Counted from the first letter of the stretch, positions 42,601 through 52,082 are shown. The stretch is DNA of 64,000 nucleotides from Pyropia yezoensis (GCA_009829735.1 CM020619.1:8422375-8486374); one strand, 5' to 3'. Numbers and translations are program-made. Notes: a model not told the origin generated them from the sequence alone.

Positions 42601-43689
42601 GTAGGGACTCAGGCGAACTGGCCTAGCCCCTGGCTTCAACACGATTCTGTGTTCGGTGGCCTTGATGAGCCCAAGGTCACCATTCCACAACTTGTGATGC
42701 TTCTGGATTAACTCATCCAGTCGTCCATGTAAACACTCCGGGATGTTCTCCCGATGTACCGTCGGCGACTTAGCCGTCGATGAACTCGATTGGTCGGCAG
42801 AGCCTGCCATTCCAATATCCTCCCATTGCTGTTGAGTCACAGCAACGACATTCCCCTCAAAGGTAGAGATCGACGCAATCTTCATGCCTCCGGGGAGTCG
42901 TCGAGGTTCCTCCGACGTGTTGAGGACCTCCACCCACCAGGTTTGGTCATCCCCACAAGTCATGGGGCCCCAAGCAACTTGCACTTGGTGAGTATAATAG
43001 ACTCGGTCCACGGGGGAAACAAGTCCATTCCCTCGAAACCGTGTGCGTACTCGCACAAAGGTCCTTGATCGGGGCGGGACTACCGTACCCTTACATACTC
43101 GTACACGGGTCGTAGAGCCTCCACCCTTGGGAGAGTTTTCCCTAGGTTGATGAGTCGTAGGGGAAACAGTCCTCCCTTTACGCAATATGGGGACAGTCTC
43201 TCCATTACGCATTCGGATTATCCCTTCCGGTCCACAGACGGCCGGGACATGGAGGTCCAGATAGTCAGTTCCCAGGAGTACGGGGACTGACATATTGGAG
43301 ACTACTCCAAAGTTCACCTGCGTCTGGTAGAACCCAATGCAAACAGTCAATGCAATAGACCCAACAATGGGGAGGAGTCCCCCATTGACATCAAACATAC
43401 GCCACTCGGGTGAGCCGGCGGGGCTCACATCCGTCCCCTCTGGCAATAAGTCTTGCCTAATGAGAGAGGCAGCAGAGCCTGTGTCGACTATGACACGAGA
43501 GGTAAACTCATATCCATCCTGCAGCCAGAGTCGAGCTGCGACCTGGTAGTTACTCCCTACCAGCACTGACACAATCCGACTCGGGTCGTGCTTCTGAGGA
43601 GGGGCCTTGTCCCTAGGTCTCACCCCTCGAGGTCGAGTCAGGACCTTCACTCTCCCATGGGTCGGTGAGCGTGAAGCAACCCGCTTCAT
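39700..43689 (-). CDS. Chromovirus pol polyprotein
   Basis: 1329 codons, intact. In order: aspartic protease with VDTGSA (Asp at residue 69) and VPVLLGTDYL; reverse transcriptase with FSTLDCNAGYWQI, RLPFGLCNAPATFQRA and the YLDD box near residue 510; RNase H starting YIVDVDASYD near 660; and the integrase zinc-binding HHCC (HSSPLGGHPG...CATCAKNR, from about 880). The integrase core has Asp in IAVDLLGPL (near 950), Asp in SDNGPQF (near 1010) and Glu in NGQVERFNRTL (near 1048). A C-terminal chromodomain (LRVRWFGYGPTSDTWEFVED, about 1275-1295) targets integration to marked chromatin. It lies in a different frame from gag and starts 38 bp after the gag stop, so a shift or re-initiation would be needed. 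Stop TGA. Confidence 0.92.
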   Translation of the reverse strand: MKRVASRSPTHGRVKVLTRPRGVRPRDKAPPQKHDPSRIVSVLVGSNYQVAARLWLQDGYEFTSRVIVDTGSAASLIRQDLLPEGTDVSPAGSPEWRMFDVNGGLLPIVGSIALTVCIGFYQTQVNFGVVSNMSVPVLLGTDYLDLHVPAVCGPEGIIRMRNGETVPILRKGRTVSPTTHQPRENSPKGGGSTTRVRVCKGTVVPPRSRTFVRVRTRFRGNGLVSPVDRVYYTHQVQVAWGPMTCGDDQTWWVEVLNTSEEPRRLPGGMKIASISTFEGNVVAVTQQQWEDIGMAGSADQSSSSTAKSPTVHRENIPECLHGRLDELIQKHHKLWNGDLGLIKATEHRIVLKPGARPVRLSPYRMGPDSRELTREQVQRMQDMGVIEPCSSEWASPIVLVPKSDGTMRFCIDYRKLNERTVRDSYPLPRMDDCLDSLGEAQYFSTLDCNAGYWQIPIRKEDRHLTTFTCHCGVYQCTRLPFGLCNAPATFQRAIDLILAGVKWQIALVYLDDIIVFSGTAEEHLSHLDRVFTLLGEAGVTLKPTKCHLFSNEVEYLGHIVRPGRILVNEKNLMAIRRAKFPQTQTQLRSFLGMCNVYRRFVANYAKVSAPLNHLVSSKMPKRLDAPKPPEQEAFDRLRELLCNPPVLAIPRPGAHYIVDVDASYDQLGCCLLQQQPSGEYLPVGYFSKGLSPAQKNYSVTEVEGLGVVWAVSMLRPYIEGRKFLIRCDHKALKWILTTTACTNNRLNRWRLCLAEFDYDVEYRPGPKHAVADALSRIPTDGKDTSPIPEELPHVAVTTRSGTVLDPRMPGMAKLLPVSLDEFVQAQESDKLCRRLRKELDQAQPTRFFLNDNGILCRKGYTQGDKQVVVPKELRKSILQREHSSPLGGHPGSTRMYQTLRKKYYWPSLVADVYGYVAACATCAKNRLMESRQTSSMRLFPATEPFAAIAVDLLGPLPRTPEGYEYLLVMCDRFTKLTRVSPLKDITAVDVLSELLDVWVASYGIPDSILSDNGPQFASVLYQGVMKMLGVQTNFATPYHPQTNGQVERFNRTLVRQLRHYVHDHVVTWARYASLLVTAYNSQVHSSTGEAPFAFVCPRRLPSVAVERLTQTEGETSTQTPSQAKASLLQRLEEMIPLVRATMEKAQARYKRYFDVRVRHRRDPLRVGDWIYVNSHDNKGGKLVFKTLGPYHILKTDGRRLTIESDDGIRTINGNHATRAPEPPEGDPAWERALQAWKVPSLPTSSNKPLEAVFDKFVGHGYDESGRLMLRVRWFGYGPTSDTWEFVEDLPVEKVRRYCQTVGISIRRRSTRTSGDEVPAPSQSRAASQP

Positions 43690-43727
43690 TACCGCTGGAG
43701 CCTTTGGGTCAGTCTTAGTCCCAGCGG

Positions 43728-45506
43728 CTAGGCGTTTCCCTCATCCGACTCGGATGATGGAGTATCCTTGCCACTTGAGCTGGGGGAAGAGGTTTCCCCC
43801 TTCTCAAGCGTGGACTCATCCTCTGACTTAGGTTGAGTCATGGCCGTCACACGTGTGGTGTGTGGCCGGGTATCCGAATCAGTCCTCGGAATACCGAGCT
43901 TCCCAATACGAGCCAACAGGGCTCTCAAACGAACGTCCAGAGTGGGGCATTGGGCTGCCCAGTGTCCCGACTTGGAACACTGCCAACACGGCCGATCACT
44001 CATCGACGCCGATGGCCCCGCTTTTCCCTGTGACTTATCAGGGATGGCGGCCACCATACCTTCCGTCTCTCGAGTTGAGGACGAAGGTACTGCAGGGTAC
44101 GTCCGCGTGTAGGAAGGCATCCTTGCAGTTCTGCGGAAGCGACTTGCTTCCATTCCCTTAACTTCTTTCTCTCGTTCCTTCCGCTGCTCAGACACGAGCC
44201 AACGGTACTCATCACCCTTAGTCTGGGCGATGCGTGCCAACTCCGCCAGAGTCATGGTCGGAGTATTACGCTCTCGCACAGTCGCTCGAGCTGCTCGGTG
44301 GACACCCTCCACAAAGCGTCCCTTAATGACTCCTTGGGGATATAGGAATCCACAGAGGACGTTCAGCTGACGGAGTCGTTCAGCGAACTCCCGTTCCTCT
44401 TCACCCTTACTCTGGGTGGCGCGGTTGAACTCTTCAACCTGCACAGCCAAGGAAGCCTCGTCTGCGTGAAGACGAAGGATCCAATTAACCAACTCCAGGT
44501 AGGAGGTCACCTCACCCGGATTCCCACCATGCCGACTTGGCATGACGTTCATCACCTCGGAGCGGAGTGGCTCCTTGGTGAAGTCCTGAAGCATGAAAAA
44601 CGCTTCAGCTTCAGAGACATCATTGTCATCGCAGGCTTTTGCGAACTTCCGCAAAAACTGGAAGACCTTCAGGGGTGGAGTCCCGTCCCATTCTGAACGG
44701 ACCCCGAAGGATTGCGCAACGTGTTTCTTGCGCCGGCCCAGGGTACGGGCCTGGCTATTTGAGTAGGTCAACGACTTGTTGACCAACCCATATGTCTCAC
44801 AGTCGAAGACATCCTTGAACAATGGATTATTCACCACGATCTTTCCTGGGACGACTCTAGTCCCAAGACGGTCCGTGTGAGTCACACGACCATGTCGAGT
44901 AAGATCTTCTTCACCCGACTTGCCACTTGCAGAGGACTCAGACTCCGAGTCCACCTCACGACGGAGAGTACGTCGAATCTCCCGTCGCTTCTGACGCCTC
45001 GAGGCCTGCTCAGGCGGAGGGGTGCTCCCCTTCAACGCCTTCCCCACCTCCTCTCGCACGACTTGTGCGATGGCAGTCATCACCGAGTTATCCACGATAC
45101 CGGATGATCCAGGTGGAGCTTGACTCGAGCTCCGACCCGGTCCTTCCGGCACCAGTCGTGGCGCGGACCCACCAACCCGGGGTACGGAACTCCTCGTCCC
45201 GTCACCTCTGCCGGTCGGCGGTCCCATGCCGAAGTGAGTGTCGTCACTCCCCGAAGAGGTTGCCGGAGCCTGACGCTGGCTCGGCGCTCCCACCGGAGAA
45301 GGGCGAACTCCGCCCGTCTCTTCCGGGGACGGCCTGGGAAGGAACCTGGCCGATCGCCGTCGGGGTCCAACCTCTGGACCCACCACATCCGCACTGCCCG
45401 GCCTGGGTGGTACTCCGCCCGTCGGGGGAGGACTACGCTCCCCCTCCCCAGGTACACTCGGCGCAATGGGGGGGTCTCCCTCACCAGCCATCTCCACAAG
45501 AGTCAC
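43728..45506 (-). CDS. Chromovirus gag polyprotein
   Basis: 592 codons, intact, encoding the particle-forming protein. The N-terminal 170 residues are Pro/Ser/Gly-rich. A basic helix block (RRQKRREIRRTLRREVDSE) precedes the capsid-like domain: PLKVFQFLRKFAKACDDN, LVNWILRLHADEASLAV and EEREFAERLRQLNVLCGF. Near residue 507 a CCHC zinc knuckle CWQCSKSGHWAAQC binds RNA. The C-terminus is acidic and Ser-rich. The start ATG is the first of the frame, about 300 bp inside the 5' LTR. The stop is TAG at 43728-43730. Confidence 0.9.
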   Translation of the reverse strand: MTLVEMAGEGDPPIAPSVPGEGERSPPPTGGVPPRPGSADVVGPEVGPRRRSARFLPRPSPEETGGVRPSPVGAPSQRQAPATSSGSDDTHFGMGPPTGRGDGTRSSVPRVGGSAPRLVPEGPGRSSSQAPPGSSGIVDNSVMTAIAQVVREEVGKALKGSTPPPEQASRRQKRREIRRTLRREVDSESESSASGKSGEEDLTRHGRVTHTDRLGTRVVPGKIVVNNPLFKDVFDCETYGLVNKSLTYSNSQARTLGRRKKHVAQSFGVRSEWDGTPPLKVFQFLRKFAKACDDNDVSEAEAFFMLQDFTKEPLRSEVMNVMPSRHGGNPGEVTSYLELVNWILRLHADEASLAVQVEEFNRATQSKGEEEREFAERLRQLNVLCGFLYPQGVIKGRFVEGVHRAARATVRERNTPTMTLAELARIAQTKGDEYRWLVSEQRKEREKEVKGMEASRFRRTARMPSYTRTYPAVPSSSTRETEGMVAAIPDKSQGKAGPSASMSDRPCWQCSKSGHWAAQCPTLDVRLRALLARIGKLGIPRTDSDTRPHTTRVTAMTQPKSEDESTLEKGETSSPSSSGKDTPSSESDEGNA

Positions 45507-45788
45507 GTGGAGTCAACCAAAACGACCAAACGGTGTCCAGAGTCGGGGATCGTCAGCTAGGGAGTTCCTAGAGCACGTTCCACCCCTCCACCTGCCTCAA
45601 GGAAGGCGGTGAGGTTTCCCGAAACTCCGGGTCTCCCACCAAGACTCACGGTGGCCAACCTCGTCGCCCAGCGAACGCTCGGAACGTAGGCGAGTCGATC
45701 GTGTCACCGGAAGTCTCGGTGCCGAAGGGGGAGAGGGGCCAACTTGGTCCCGTCTCCGGTCAAGGGAGGTACCAAAGTCGATATCCTC

Positions 45789-45806
45789 TCCCCCGCTGAT
45801 CCACCA
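45789..45806 (-). promoter_or_regulatory. Primer-binding site of the chromovirus
   Basis: Two bases inside the 5' LTR, the minus strand reads TGGTGGATCAGCGGGGGA, fitting the 3' end of a tRNA with CCA tail. The tRNA identity was not determined. Confidence 0.6.
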
Positions 45807-45808
45807 AC

Positions 45809-46347
45809 TGTAGCAGTACTCCCAAGCACCAACCCCGAGTCAGGGAAGGAAGAGGAGTATTGCCGATATCCCAACTTGGGACACCGGAAGCAAGCACCTC
45901 CACACAGCCGAACACGGAACTTGCGTGTGGTGAGCGGGTCCACTCACCAAGGCACGAACAAGATGTGTCGGAGCCAGACGGTGTTTTCTTGCTTGGCCAG
46001 CCAAGGTGGGCCCTCCCCGCCTTGCTGTCCCTCCTTATCAACCCTCCTCACACGCTCACGCAACCCCTCAAAACACTCAGAAAATGAACCCTCAAACAAA
46101 CCAATCATATCACTCCACATGCAAAGAACTCAAAGCGTAGAAATCCGTCTGGCTCCCGTGCAAAAATCCCAAGAAACAAATACCAGCAGCATTACCCTGC
46201 TCTAGTATGTCGGAAGTCCTAGTCGAATTTCCGTCCAGAAGTCAGAAGTTTCACCATCGTGGGTCGGGTGAATTTCGACTTCCGGTCAGGTCCACTTGAC
46301 CCGAATCTTCAAAGTATTGGTACCGAATTCCGGCCCAATCTCCCACA
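45809..46347 (-). repeat. 5' LTR of the chromovirus (right)
   Basis: 539 bp, TGTAGCAGTACT to CAATCTCCCACA on the plus strand; the partner of 34115-34652. Confidence 0.9.
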
Positions 46348-46352
46348 AGCAT
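46348..46352 (+). other. Target site duplication of the chromovirus, right copy
   Basis: AGCAT directly after the LTR. Its last two bases are the AT of the ATG that opens the downstream kinase-like ORF. Confidence 0.9.
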
Positions 46353-47862
46353 GTCTGCCAAGGGCGTGCTGGAGCAAGCCTCGTCGGACTCTTACCCCGA
46401 CGTGCGTACGGTGTCGTCGGAGATGGCCAAACTGGACGAGGCCTACAAGCCCGACAGCGTCAAGGTGGGTCCCCGAATGAAGCTGAAGAATCTGCACCTG
46501 CCAGGCGTCTACTGCTCCGACTTGTGCGAGGTGGACGCGGTGTACTATATCGAGGTCGAGAAATTGCGGCGAGTACTGGCGGTGCACGAGTTCAAGACCC
46601 CCGGGGTCGCACCTGGCGTGGCCCTCCAGCAAGCCGCCAAGTACGCCTGCGCAGCAGCAGCTGGACTGGGCCAAGGTGGTATGCCCTGCGACGAGGTCGT
46701 GGTGCCGCTGATGGTGTCTACCGGCGTGCTGGAGCTGCACGGTGCGGCGTACATGGCGGACCGCCTCCTTCCCGTCGCTGTCGTCACGAGCGCTACCCTC
46801 GATCTGACCACCAGGCACGGCGCCGCTTCCGCTCACTTGTACCGTGTCAAGGCGGCGGAGCAGGTGAAGCGGTTGGTGGAGCTGGTTCGTGGCGCTGACG
46901 CCTCGTGTGCGTTTTTCAACCTCCGACAGAAGGTGTTCCCTGATGGTGGGGGAGCGTTGGCCGTGCCCAGCTTCTGTCCGGTATTCTCCGAGAATGCCAT
47001 GTGGGCCAAGTGGGGCGTCGTATCATCCGTCGTTCCCGGTGGCCTGGATGCCCACTTCGCCCACTTGTGCCGGGCGTACCAAGCGCTCTACCTCAGCCTT
47101 GCGTCGCCGTATGTGTGCTTCCCCTTTTGCGTCGCGACGGGCATCGAGAGCGCAACTGCTGGCTCCGCCGGCGCTACTGCGTTGCTCTTTCCCAACCTTA
47201 CGTCGGCTGGGTTCCGGTGCTGCCTGCCAGACAAGGTTCACGTCGCCCGCCTGTACGTGGCGGCGCTGGCCTCGGCTGTTCGTGCAATCCACGGTGCTGG
47301 GCTCATCCATGGAGACGTGTACGTGAGCAACGTCATGTGGCGGTTGCCTTCCAGTGGAGGCCGCGTCGACATCAAGGTGATCGACTGGGACACGGTGTTT
47401 TTCGCCTGTGATGGGGTGCCCCAACATTGGGCAAGGAGGTGGAAGAGCAGGCCGAAGTGGCGGCTCTACAAGCAACGACGGTCGGAGAATGTGCGCAAGG
47501 CGGTCGCGGTCCGTGCGCTCGATGAGTTTATGTTGGACACGTTGGACTACGTTTGCAGCGAAGACGAGCTGCGGTGGCAAAGCTGGCTGGCTGCGGCCAA
47601 CGAAGAGTGTGACATGGGCCAGCTCAACGAGGCTCTCTTGTCGATGCAGAAGCTGTACGCAGACCAAAAGGGTCTACCAGACGTGGGCGACACTGTTGCT
47701 GAGGACGACGGCATCACCGAGCGCCAGGGCGTCGGCTCACTCGCACGAGGTGGTCTAGCTGGTAGTGATGGGAGGGCTGCCTCGGTGGAGTCTTCGAGTC
47801 CTCCCCGGCGTGCGGGGAGGAAGCGCGGCCGCAGCGAGGTCGACTCCGGGACGGATGCGTGA
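46351..47862 (+). CDS. Kinase-like fold protein with C-terminal nuclear signal
   Basis: A 503-codon frame. The first 120 residues are helical and charged. The C-lobe shows a kinase-type catalytic centre: AIHGAGLIHGDVYVSNVMW near residue 315 matches the HxDxxxxN loop, and VDIKVIDWDTVFF near residue 345 supplies the metal-binding Asp in a D-W-D version of DFG. This pattern is shared by atypical kinase-like families such as FunK1, aminoglycoside-phosphotransferase-like and Crinkler C-terminal kinases; I cannot choose between them. No clear glycine-rich loop is seen. The C-terminus has a basic RRAGRKRGR stretch, a likely nuclear signal. The ATG overlaps the chromovirus target duplication, so the ORF has lost its original upstream DNA, which probably included more coding sequence (33406-34114). 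Confidence 0.55.
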   Translation: MSAKGVLEQASSDSYPDVRTVSSEMAKLDEAYKPDSVKVGPRMKLKNLHLPGVYCSDLCEVDAVYYIEVEKLRRVLAVHEFKTPGVAPGVALQQAAKYACAAAAGLGQGGMPCDEVVVPLMVSTGVLELHGAAYMADRLLPVAVVTSATLDLTTRHGAASAHLYRVKAAEQVKRLVELVRGADASCAFFNLRQKVFPDGGGALAVPSFCPVFSENAMWAKWGVVSSVVPGGLDAHFAHLCRAYQALYLSLASPYVCFPFCVATGIESATAGSAGATALLFPNLTSAGFRCCLPDKVHVARLYVAALASAVRAIHGAGLIHGDVYVSNVMWRLPSSGGRVDIKVIDWDTVFFACDGVPQHWARRWKSRPKWRLYKQRRSENVRKAVAVRALDEFMLDTLDYVCSEDELRWQSWLAAANEECDMGQLNEALLSMQKLYADQKGLPDVGDTVAEDDGITERQGVGSLARGGLAGSDGRAASVESSSPPRRAGRKRGRSEVDSGTDA

Positions 47863-48622
47863 TGGTCCCCCCGATCGCGGTGGGTTGCGGCCGTCGTTGA
47901 CGGCGTCGACGGTGGCTTCGGTTACCATCGTGCTGTCACGGCCTACGTCGCCACCGCCGCCGCCCACACCGTCGCCCTCGCCGCTCCTGGCGCCCCTGCC
48001 GCTGTCGCTGTCGCTGCCGCAGCTGCCGCCGCTGCCGCCGCCGCTGCAACGGAACATACTGGCGGCGCTGTGGCCGTGAAGGAGAGCGGGACTGTGGTGC
48101 TGCGTCCACTACAGCGGTGGCGGCGGCGGTGGTTAGGCAGGCGGCGGTCGAGCTGGCGGTGGTGGCGGCGGCGGTGGCGGTGGCGGCGGCGACTGCCATG
48201 CGCTGGCGGCGGAGCTGTCGCTGGATGTGGGGTCGCCGGCCTGCGGCTCGCCTACCGCGCTGTCGATGATGACGATGGAGAAGACGCAGCGGTGTGGCTG
48301 TGCTTGATGCCCGGAGCTCCGCGCGTGAAGGCGGTCCGCTGTGCGTCTCGTCGGGAGCTGTGGGTGGCCCTCACCCTCTCCATCGGCGGGCGGTTGGCGC
48401 AGCTGAACGCGCTGCCGCGGGGTGGCCGCTGCGCGGTGGCAGCCACCGCCGCGGTGGTAAACGCGACGGTGGCTAGCGGCAGCGGGTCGGCGGCGGTGGC
48501 CGCTGCCGCCGTTTGGGGCGGCCGCCGCCGCGGGCACACGCGTCGTCGTGACGGTGCTGTACGCGTCGCCCGCGACGTGGAGGCTGTACCTGTCCGTGGC
48601 GCCGACGGTGCGCGGCGGCGGC
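47863..48622 (+). other. Coding-like GC-rich stretch, possibly part of an interrupted gene
   Basis: Plus-strand frames include non-repetitive protein-like sequence: LRLAYRAVDDDDGEDAAVW, VKAVRCASRRELWVALTLS and, after a frame change, VVVTVLYASPATWRLYLSVA. The sequence is cut at 48622 by the LTR-like repeat. The family is not recognised and low-complexity Ala/Arg frames surround it. Confidence 0.3.
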
Positions 48623-48911
48623 TGTGGCAGTATTGACCCCCAGGTAGGGGGGCAACACGTGCCATGCAAGGGGCGGCAGGCCACTAGCCTGATCCGTTCC
48701 TCCCCCTGCATTTGGGTCCATATTCCCTAAGTTTGGGATAGTTAGCTTAGTAGTAAATCCAACTTGGATTTGAGGGTTTTCTGCATTTATCGTCTTGAAT
48801 TTTCGTGCGGCCCGGTGGGCAGGTGCTGGGGTGGGAGATGATGAGTGACGAAGAAACTGTTGGACCACACACCATCCTCTTGTTTGTCCGTGGGGGGTTT
48901 GCCCCACAACA
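48623..48911 (+). mobile_element. LTR-like repeat, copy 1 (solo)
   Basis: Starts TGTGGCAGTATTGACCCC and ends TTGCCCCACAACA. The same sequence recurs at 62463-62821 with very high identity, apart from about 70 bp present only in that copy. TGTGG/CCACA ends suggest an LTR. No target duplication was found, so it may be a solo LTR or a fragment. Confidence 0.55.
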
Positions 48912-49456
48912 GGGACAGAGTGTGTGCGACTTGCACTTCTTCCGGTTCCCCCGACACGGGAGGCAGCCCTAGCACACCGCCCCAACTTGGGTGCCGTGTG
49001 TGCTAGTGGTTTTTGCCACAAGGACGACGCCGAGGCGATTGACGAGACGGTGGATATGGTTTTGGATGGGGAGGACGACGAGTGAGCCCGGCTTGTATTT
49101 TTTTTTCTCGGTCGAGTGCCTCGTGTTGCAGCAGCTGCGCCCGTCAACACCCCCCCTCCCTTTATTGACTTCGCCGTCCCACTCGCTGATGTGGACGCGA
49201 GGGTTCAGTCCTCGCCCAAGCTCCAAAAGTTACATAAACTACTGTATTTGAGTGTACATTGCGGTCGGAACAGTCCGGAACGTGCAACACTCAGTGTGGA
49301 ACAGGAGAGGGCTACTTGTACACGAGACCCCCACCCATAGTCGCGTACGCACTGTACTGCACCGTGCGTCACCAGTCGCGGCGAAGCGGGGAACCGACGT
49401 CGGCCACCCCGCGTGGCCGCCGCCTCGGCACACTGTCGGATCATCTGGCCATGCTG
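48912..49456. other. No confident gene
   Basis: A plus-strand segment around 48990-49085 (SGFCHKDDAEAIDETVDMVL then DGEDDE and TGA) looks like the acidic C-terminus of a real protein, but no upstream part could be connected across the repeat. Confidence 0.3.
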
Positions 49457-49520
49457 GGTTCCCCCCCGGGCCCCGGGGGGACCCCCGGGCATGGTTGGCA
49501 AAATGCATGCATTTTTTTAG

Positions 49521-49582
49521 TCGCCTTTGATTAAAGCATGCTTTAATTAAATCGCCTTTGATTAAAGCATGCTTTAATTAAA
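49521..49582. repeat. 31-bp tandem repeat, two copies
   Basis: TCGCCTTTGATTAAAGCATG followed by CTTTAATTAAA, twice in a row without mismatch, at the inner edge of the left arm of the element. Confidence 0.9.
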
Positions 49583-49853
49583 GACATTTCAATTAATCAA
49601 CGATGTGTCTTTTTTAATACCTTTTTTGACATTGAAATAAAAACATCTGGACTTGTGCGCCTCCCACAATGCGCCATCGTGAATAAGCGTGGTTGGGCGC
49701 CAACCAAGCAGTCGCCGTGCAACGTCTGAGTGCCAGTGACGTCCTCTTTGCGCGCCCTCTATCCCTGCCCTTCCCACCGTGCCACGAGAAGAGCAACGGG
49801 GGCCTACCGTTTTCGAGTGTCGAGTCGGCTCACGATACCCGTGAAGACTTACC

Positions 49854-50147
49854 ATGGAAATTGAAAGTGCGGCAAGATCATCTTCCGGCGCCGGCGTACC
49901 TGACGCGTCGGAGGACGCAGAACCAGTAGACGCTGCGGCGGGCGCTGCGGCAGCACTGGCGGGCGCTGCGGCAGCAAGGGCGGGCGCTGCGGCAGCGGCG
50001 GTCTTGGCGGGCGCTGGAGGCATTCCGGCACCCGCTGCCAGCAGCCGTACGACTGGCCGAAAGGCCAGTGAGACAAAGCTGGAGGTTCAGCTGCGGCCTG
50101 GCTGCGGAGCCATCTGCAACCACAGCCAGAAGGAGGGCGCGCCATAG
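49854..50147 (+). CDS. Small Ala-rich ORF inside the inverted-repeat element
   Basis: 97 codons from ATG 49854. The middle is an Ala/Gly repeat (AAAGAAAALAGAAAARAGAA); the C-terminus (SETKLEVQLRPGCGAICNHS) is not repetitive. No family recognised. It may be a fortuitous frame. Confidence 0.25.
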   Translation: MEIESAARSSSGAGVPDASEDAEPVDAAAGAAAALAGAAAARAGAAAAAVLAGAGGIPAPAASSRTTGRKASETKLEVQLRPGCGAICNHSQKEGAP

Positions 50148-50508
50148 GCGGCCTCCGCCAGCGATCCCCCGACGGCGCCCCCACGACCACCACTCACCTG
50201 GTGCCGCCGGGCGATGGCCGCCAGGGCGGCCAGTTCAGTGCAATGAGCGAAAGTTGTTCTGCACGCAGCAGCGGCTGCGGTGGGTACTCCGCAGCTTCGC
50301 TTTCCAGCGAAAGTGTCCTTACTTATCAAGATTTCGTATACTTACTGCCGGTAAATGCTGTATGATTAATGCAACGGTCGGTTTCGGGGTTTGATTTATC
50401 TATGCTTTAATCTATGCTTTAATTAACAATTAAAATGCATGCATTGAACTCGTGACAACCATGCCCCCGGGGGCCCCCCGGGGCCCGTGGGGCCACCCTC
50501 GGACCGCC

Positions 50509-52082
50509 ACCCACAAACGGGCGGAGCGAAGGAGCCGCCCAGGGCGTTGCCGGAACGTGTCCGCGCCGATTGGCACGTTGACGTCACGTCAAGGGTCTGG
50601 GCGGCGGGACCAACAGCAGCCCCAGGGGCGCCCTACGCACACCCACCCATGATGCAGAAATCTGCGCCGGGGTGGTGCCAGCCGCCCTACAGTACCACTT
50701 CCGAGCGGGAGAATTCCCCCCCCCCCCCTGACGGCTGTGCTCAGGCGGGGCCGTTTTTCGCCTCCCCTCCCAAGGGCCCCCCGCTTCCCGGCTCTCTGAC
50801 CTGTCCGGGGCCACGGCCCCGCCGGCGCATATTCGGATTTTTCTTGGCAGCGTCGTCGGACACACCCACCAGACCGCGGCTGCGGGGGGGGGACGCCGAC
50901 TGCGTGCCGCCTTTCTGGCAGCATGCCCTCACTCCTCCCGCCCCAATGGGTCGCAGGCGACCATCCTCGTGGGATGCAAGGCGTGCAAATCGCCTGCACA
51001 TTTGGATGGGTCGACCTGGCAGACCGCCGCGGCGAGTTCTACTCTCCGTAGTCGGTGTGTGGGGGGGGGGGGGCTCTGGTGGATGCTGCCGCTGCCGATG
51101 CGCGCATCATACCTAGCTCGTGTGTGCCGCGTCGCCGCTCTCACGCTAGCCGCGGTGTCAAGGGCGCCCGCCCGTCCGCGCCGGGGGCACACACCCCAAG
51201 AGAGAGAGGCGTTGTGGTGTCCCCCCCCCTGCGCGCGGCGCCTCGCGCGGGGAGTAGGCGGCCTCATGTGTGATGGATTGATTGACCGCCCCCGGGGCCG
51301 GGCCGGGGCCCCGCCCGCCCTTTCAGTCCGTACCGCCTGGCACGCGGTGTGTCCGCGTGCTGTGGGTGGGTGGCGGGGGTACGCCCGCCGGCCCCCGCGC
51401 GCCAGAAAGCGGGTTCCGGCCGGGGTGTGTAGCGCGGCGCCGGGGCACAGGGCAACCCTCATCTGAGGATTTGGAGGTGGGCAGAGCGGTGTGCGCGGGG
51501 TGGGGGGTGCGGACGCACATCTCCATGCCAGGTGTGCATCGACGGCGGCGACGGGCGCGCGCGCGAGCGGACGGGAGCAGCGGGGGGGGGGGGGGCGGGG
51601 GAGGGGAGGGCGGCACCCGTTGCAGTCGTCATCGCCCGCGAGTGTCGGGCGGCCCGTGGGGCTCGGCGGCGCACAGCGGCGGCGCAGAGGGCGGTGCGGG
51701 CCGCCGATGCGTGGGCACCGCCCGTAGCCCTGTCTCCCCCTCTTGTTCACCCCCGTGGCGACCGCTGGGTCCCCGCCGCCACCCTTTTTGTCCCGCAACA
51801 CCCCCACGCATCCGTTCCCCTGCCGAGCGTCCGCCCCCCCTTTCCATCGCCTACTGCCTTTGCCACCAGCTCTGCCTCCCCGCCAAGCGCCTCCCGGCCC
51901 CGGCGCACCGCCTTTCTCCTCCGCGGTAGCTACCACGACGTCGATCACCGCCCCCCCTCCCCGACCGCCCGCCCTCCCTCCCGCGCGACACCGTTGCTTT
52001 TTGCACCACCACCACTCCCACCACCACCCCCCCTCCCGCCCCCCACCTCCTCCCAGTCCCCGCCGGCAGCGCTGCCGGCCTC
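50509..52082. other. Upstream region of the tetraspanin-like gene
   Basis: GC-rich, with open low-complexity frames on both strands and G/C runs (51059-51070, 51581-51593). No domain was recognised. The promoter and leader of the following gene should be here. Confidence 0.35.

Larger units (their letters stand above)
34115..46347 (-). mobile_element. Full-length chromovirus (Ty3/gypsy) LTR retrotransposon with antisense ORF
   Basis: Bounded by LTRs of 538 and 539 bp with TG...CA ends and a perfect 5-bp target duplication (AGCAT). Gag and pol read on the minus strand, so the 5' LTR is the right one. A TGG-initial primer-binding site lies two bases inside it and a purine tract (GAGAAGGGGAAA) abuts the 3' LTR. 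Order in element sense: LTR, gag, pol (protease, RT, RNase H, integrase, chromodomain), a long ORF on the opposite strand, a tandem-repeat-rich spacer, LTR. The spacer contains a 500-N gap and an apparent assembly duplication, so the real length is probably near 10.3 kb rather than 12.2 kb. Gag and pol frames are intact and the LTRs are almost identical, so the insertion is young. Confidence 0.9.
49457..50508. mobile_element. Inverted-repeat element, family A copy 2
   Basis: The arms (about 49457-49523 and 50437-50508) match as inverted repeats through CGGGCCCCGGGGGG, a second C/G block, then GCATGGTTG and ATGCATGCATTTT. The interior borders are AT-rich, with TTTAATTAA and GCATGCTTTAATTAA motifs. 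The CATGGTTGGC terminus and CTTTGATTAA motifs link it to 593-1417. There is no transposase. An ORF of 97 codons on the plus strand lies inside. Confidence 0.6.

Noticed and set aside
49854-50147. Transposase for the inverted-repeat family A
   Set aside because: The ORF is short and Ala-rich, with no DDE, YR or zinc-finger pattern, and copy 1 of the family lacks it.
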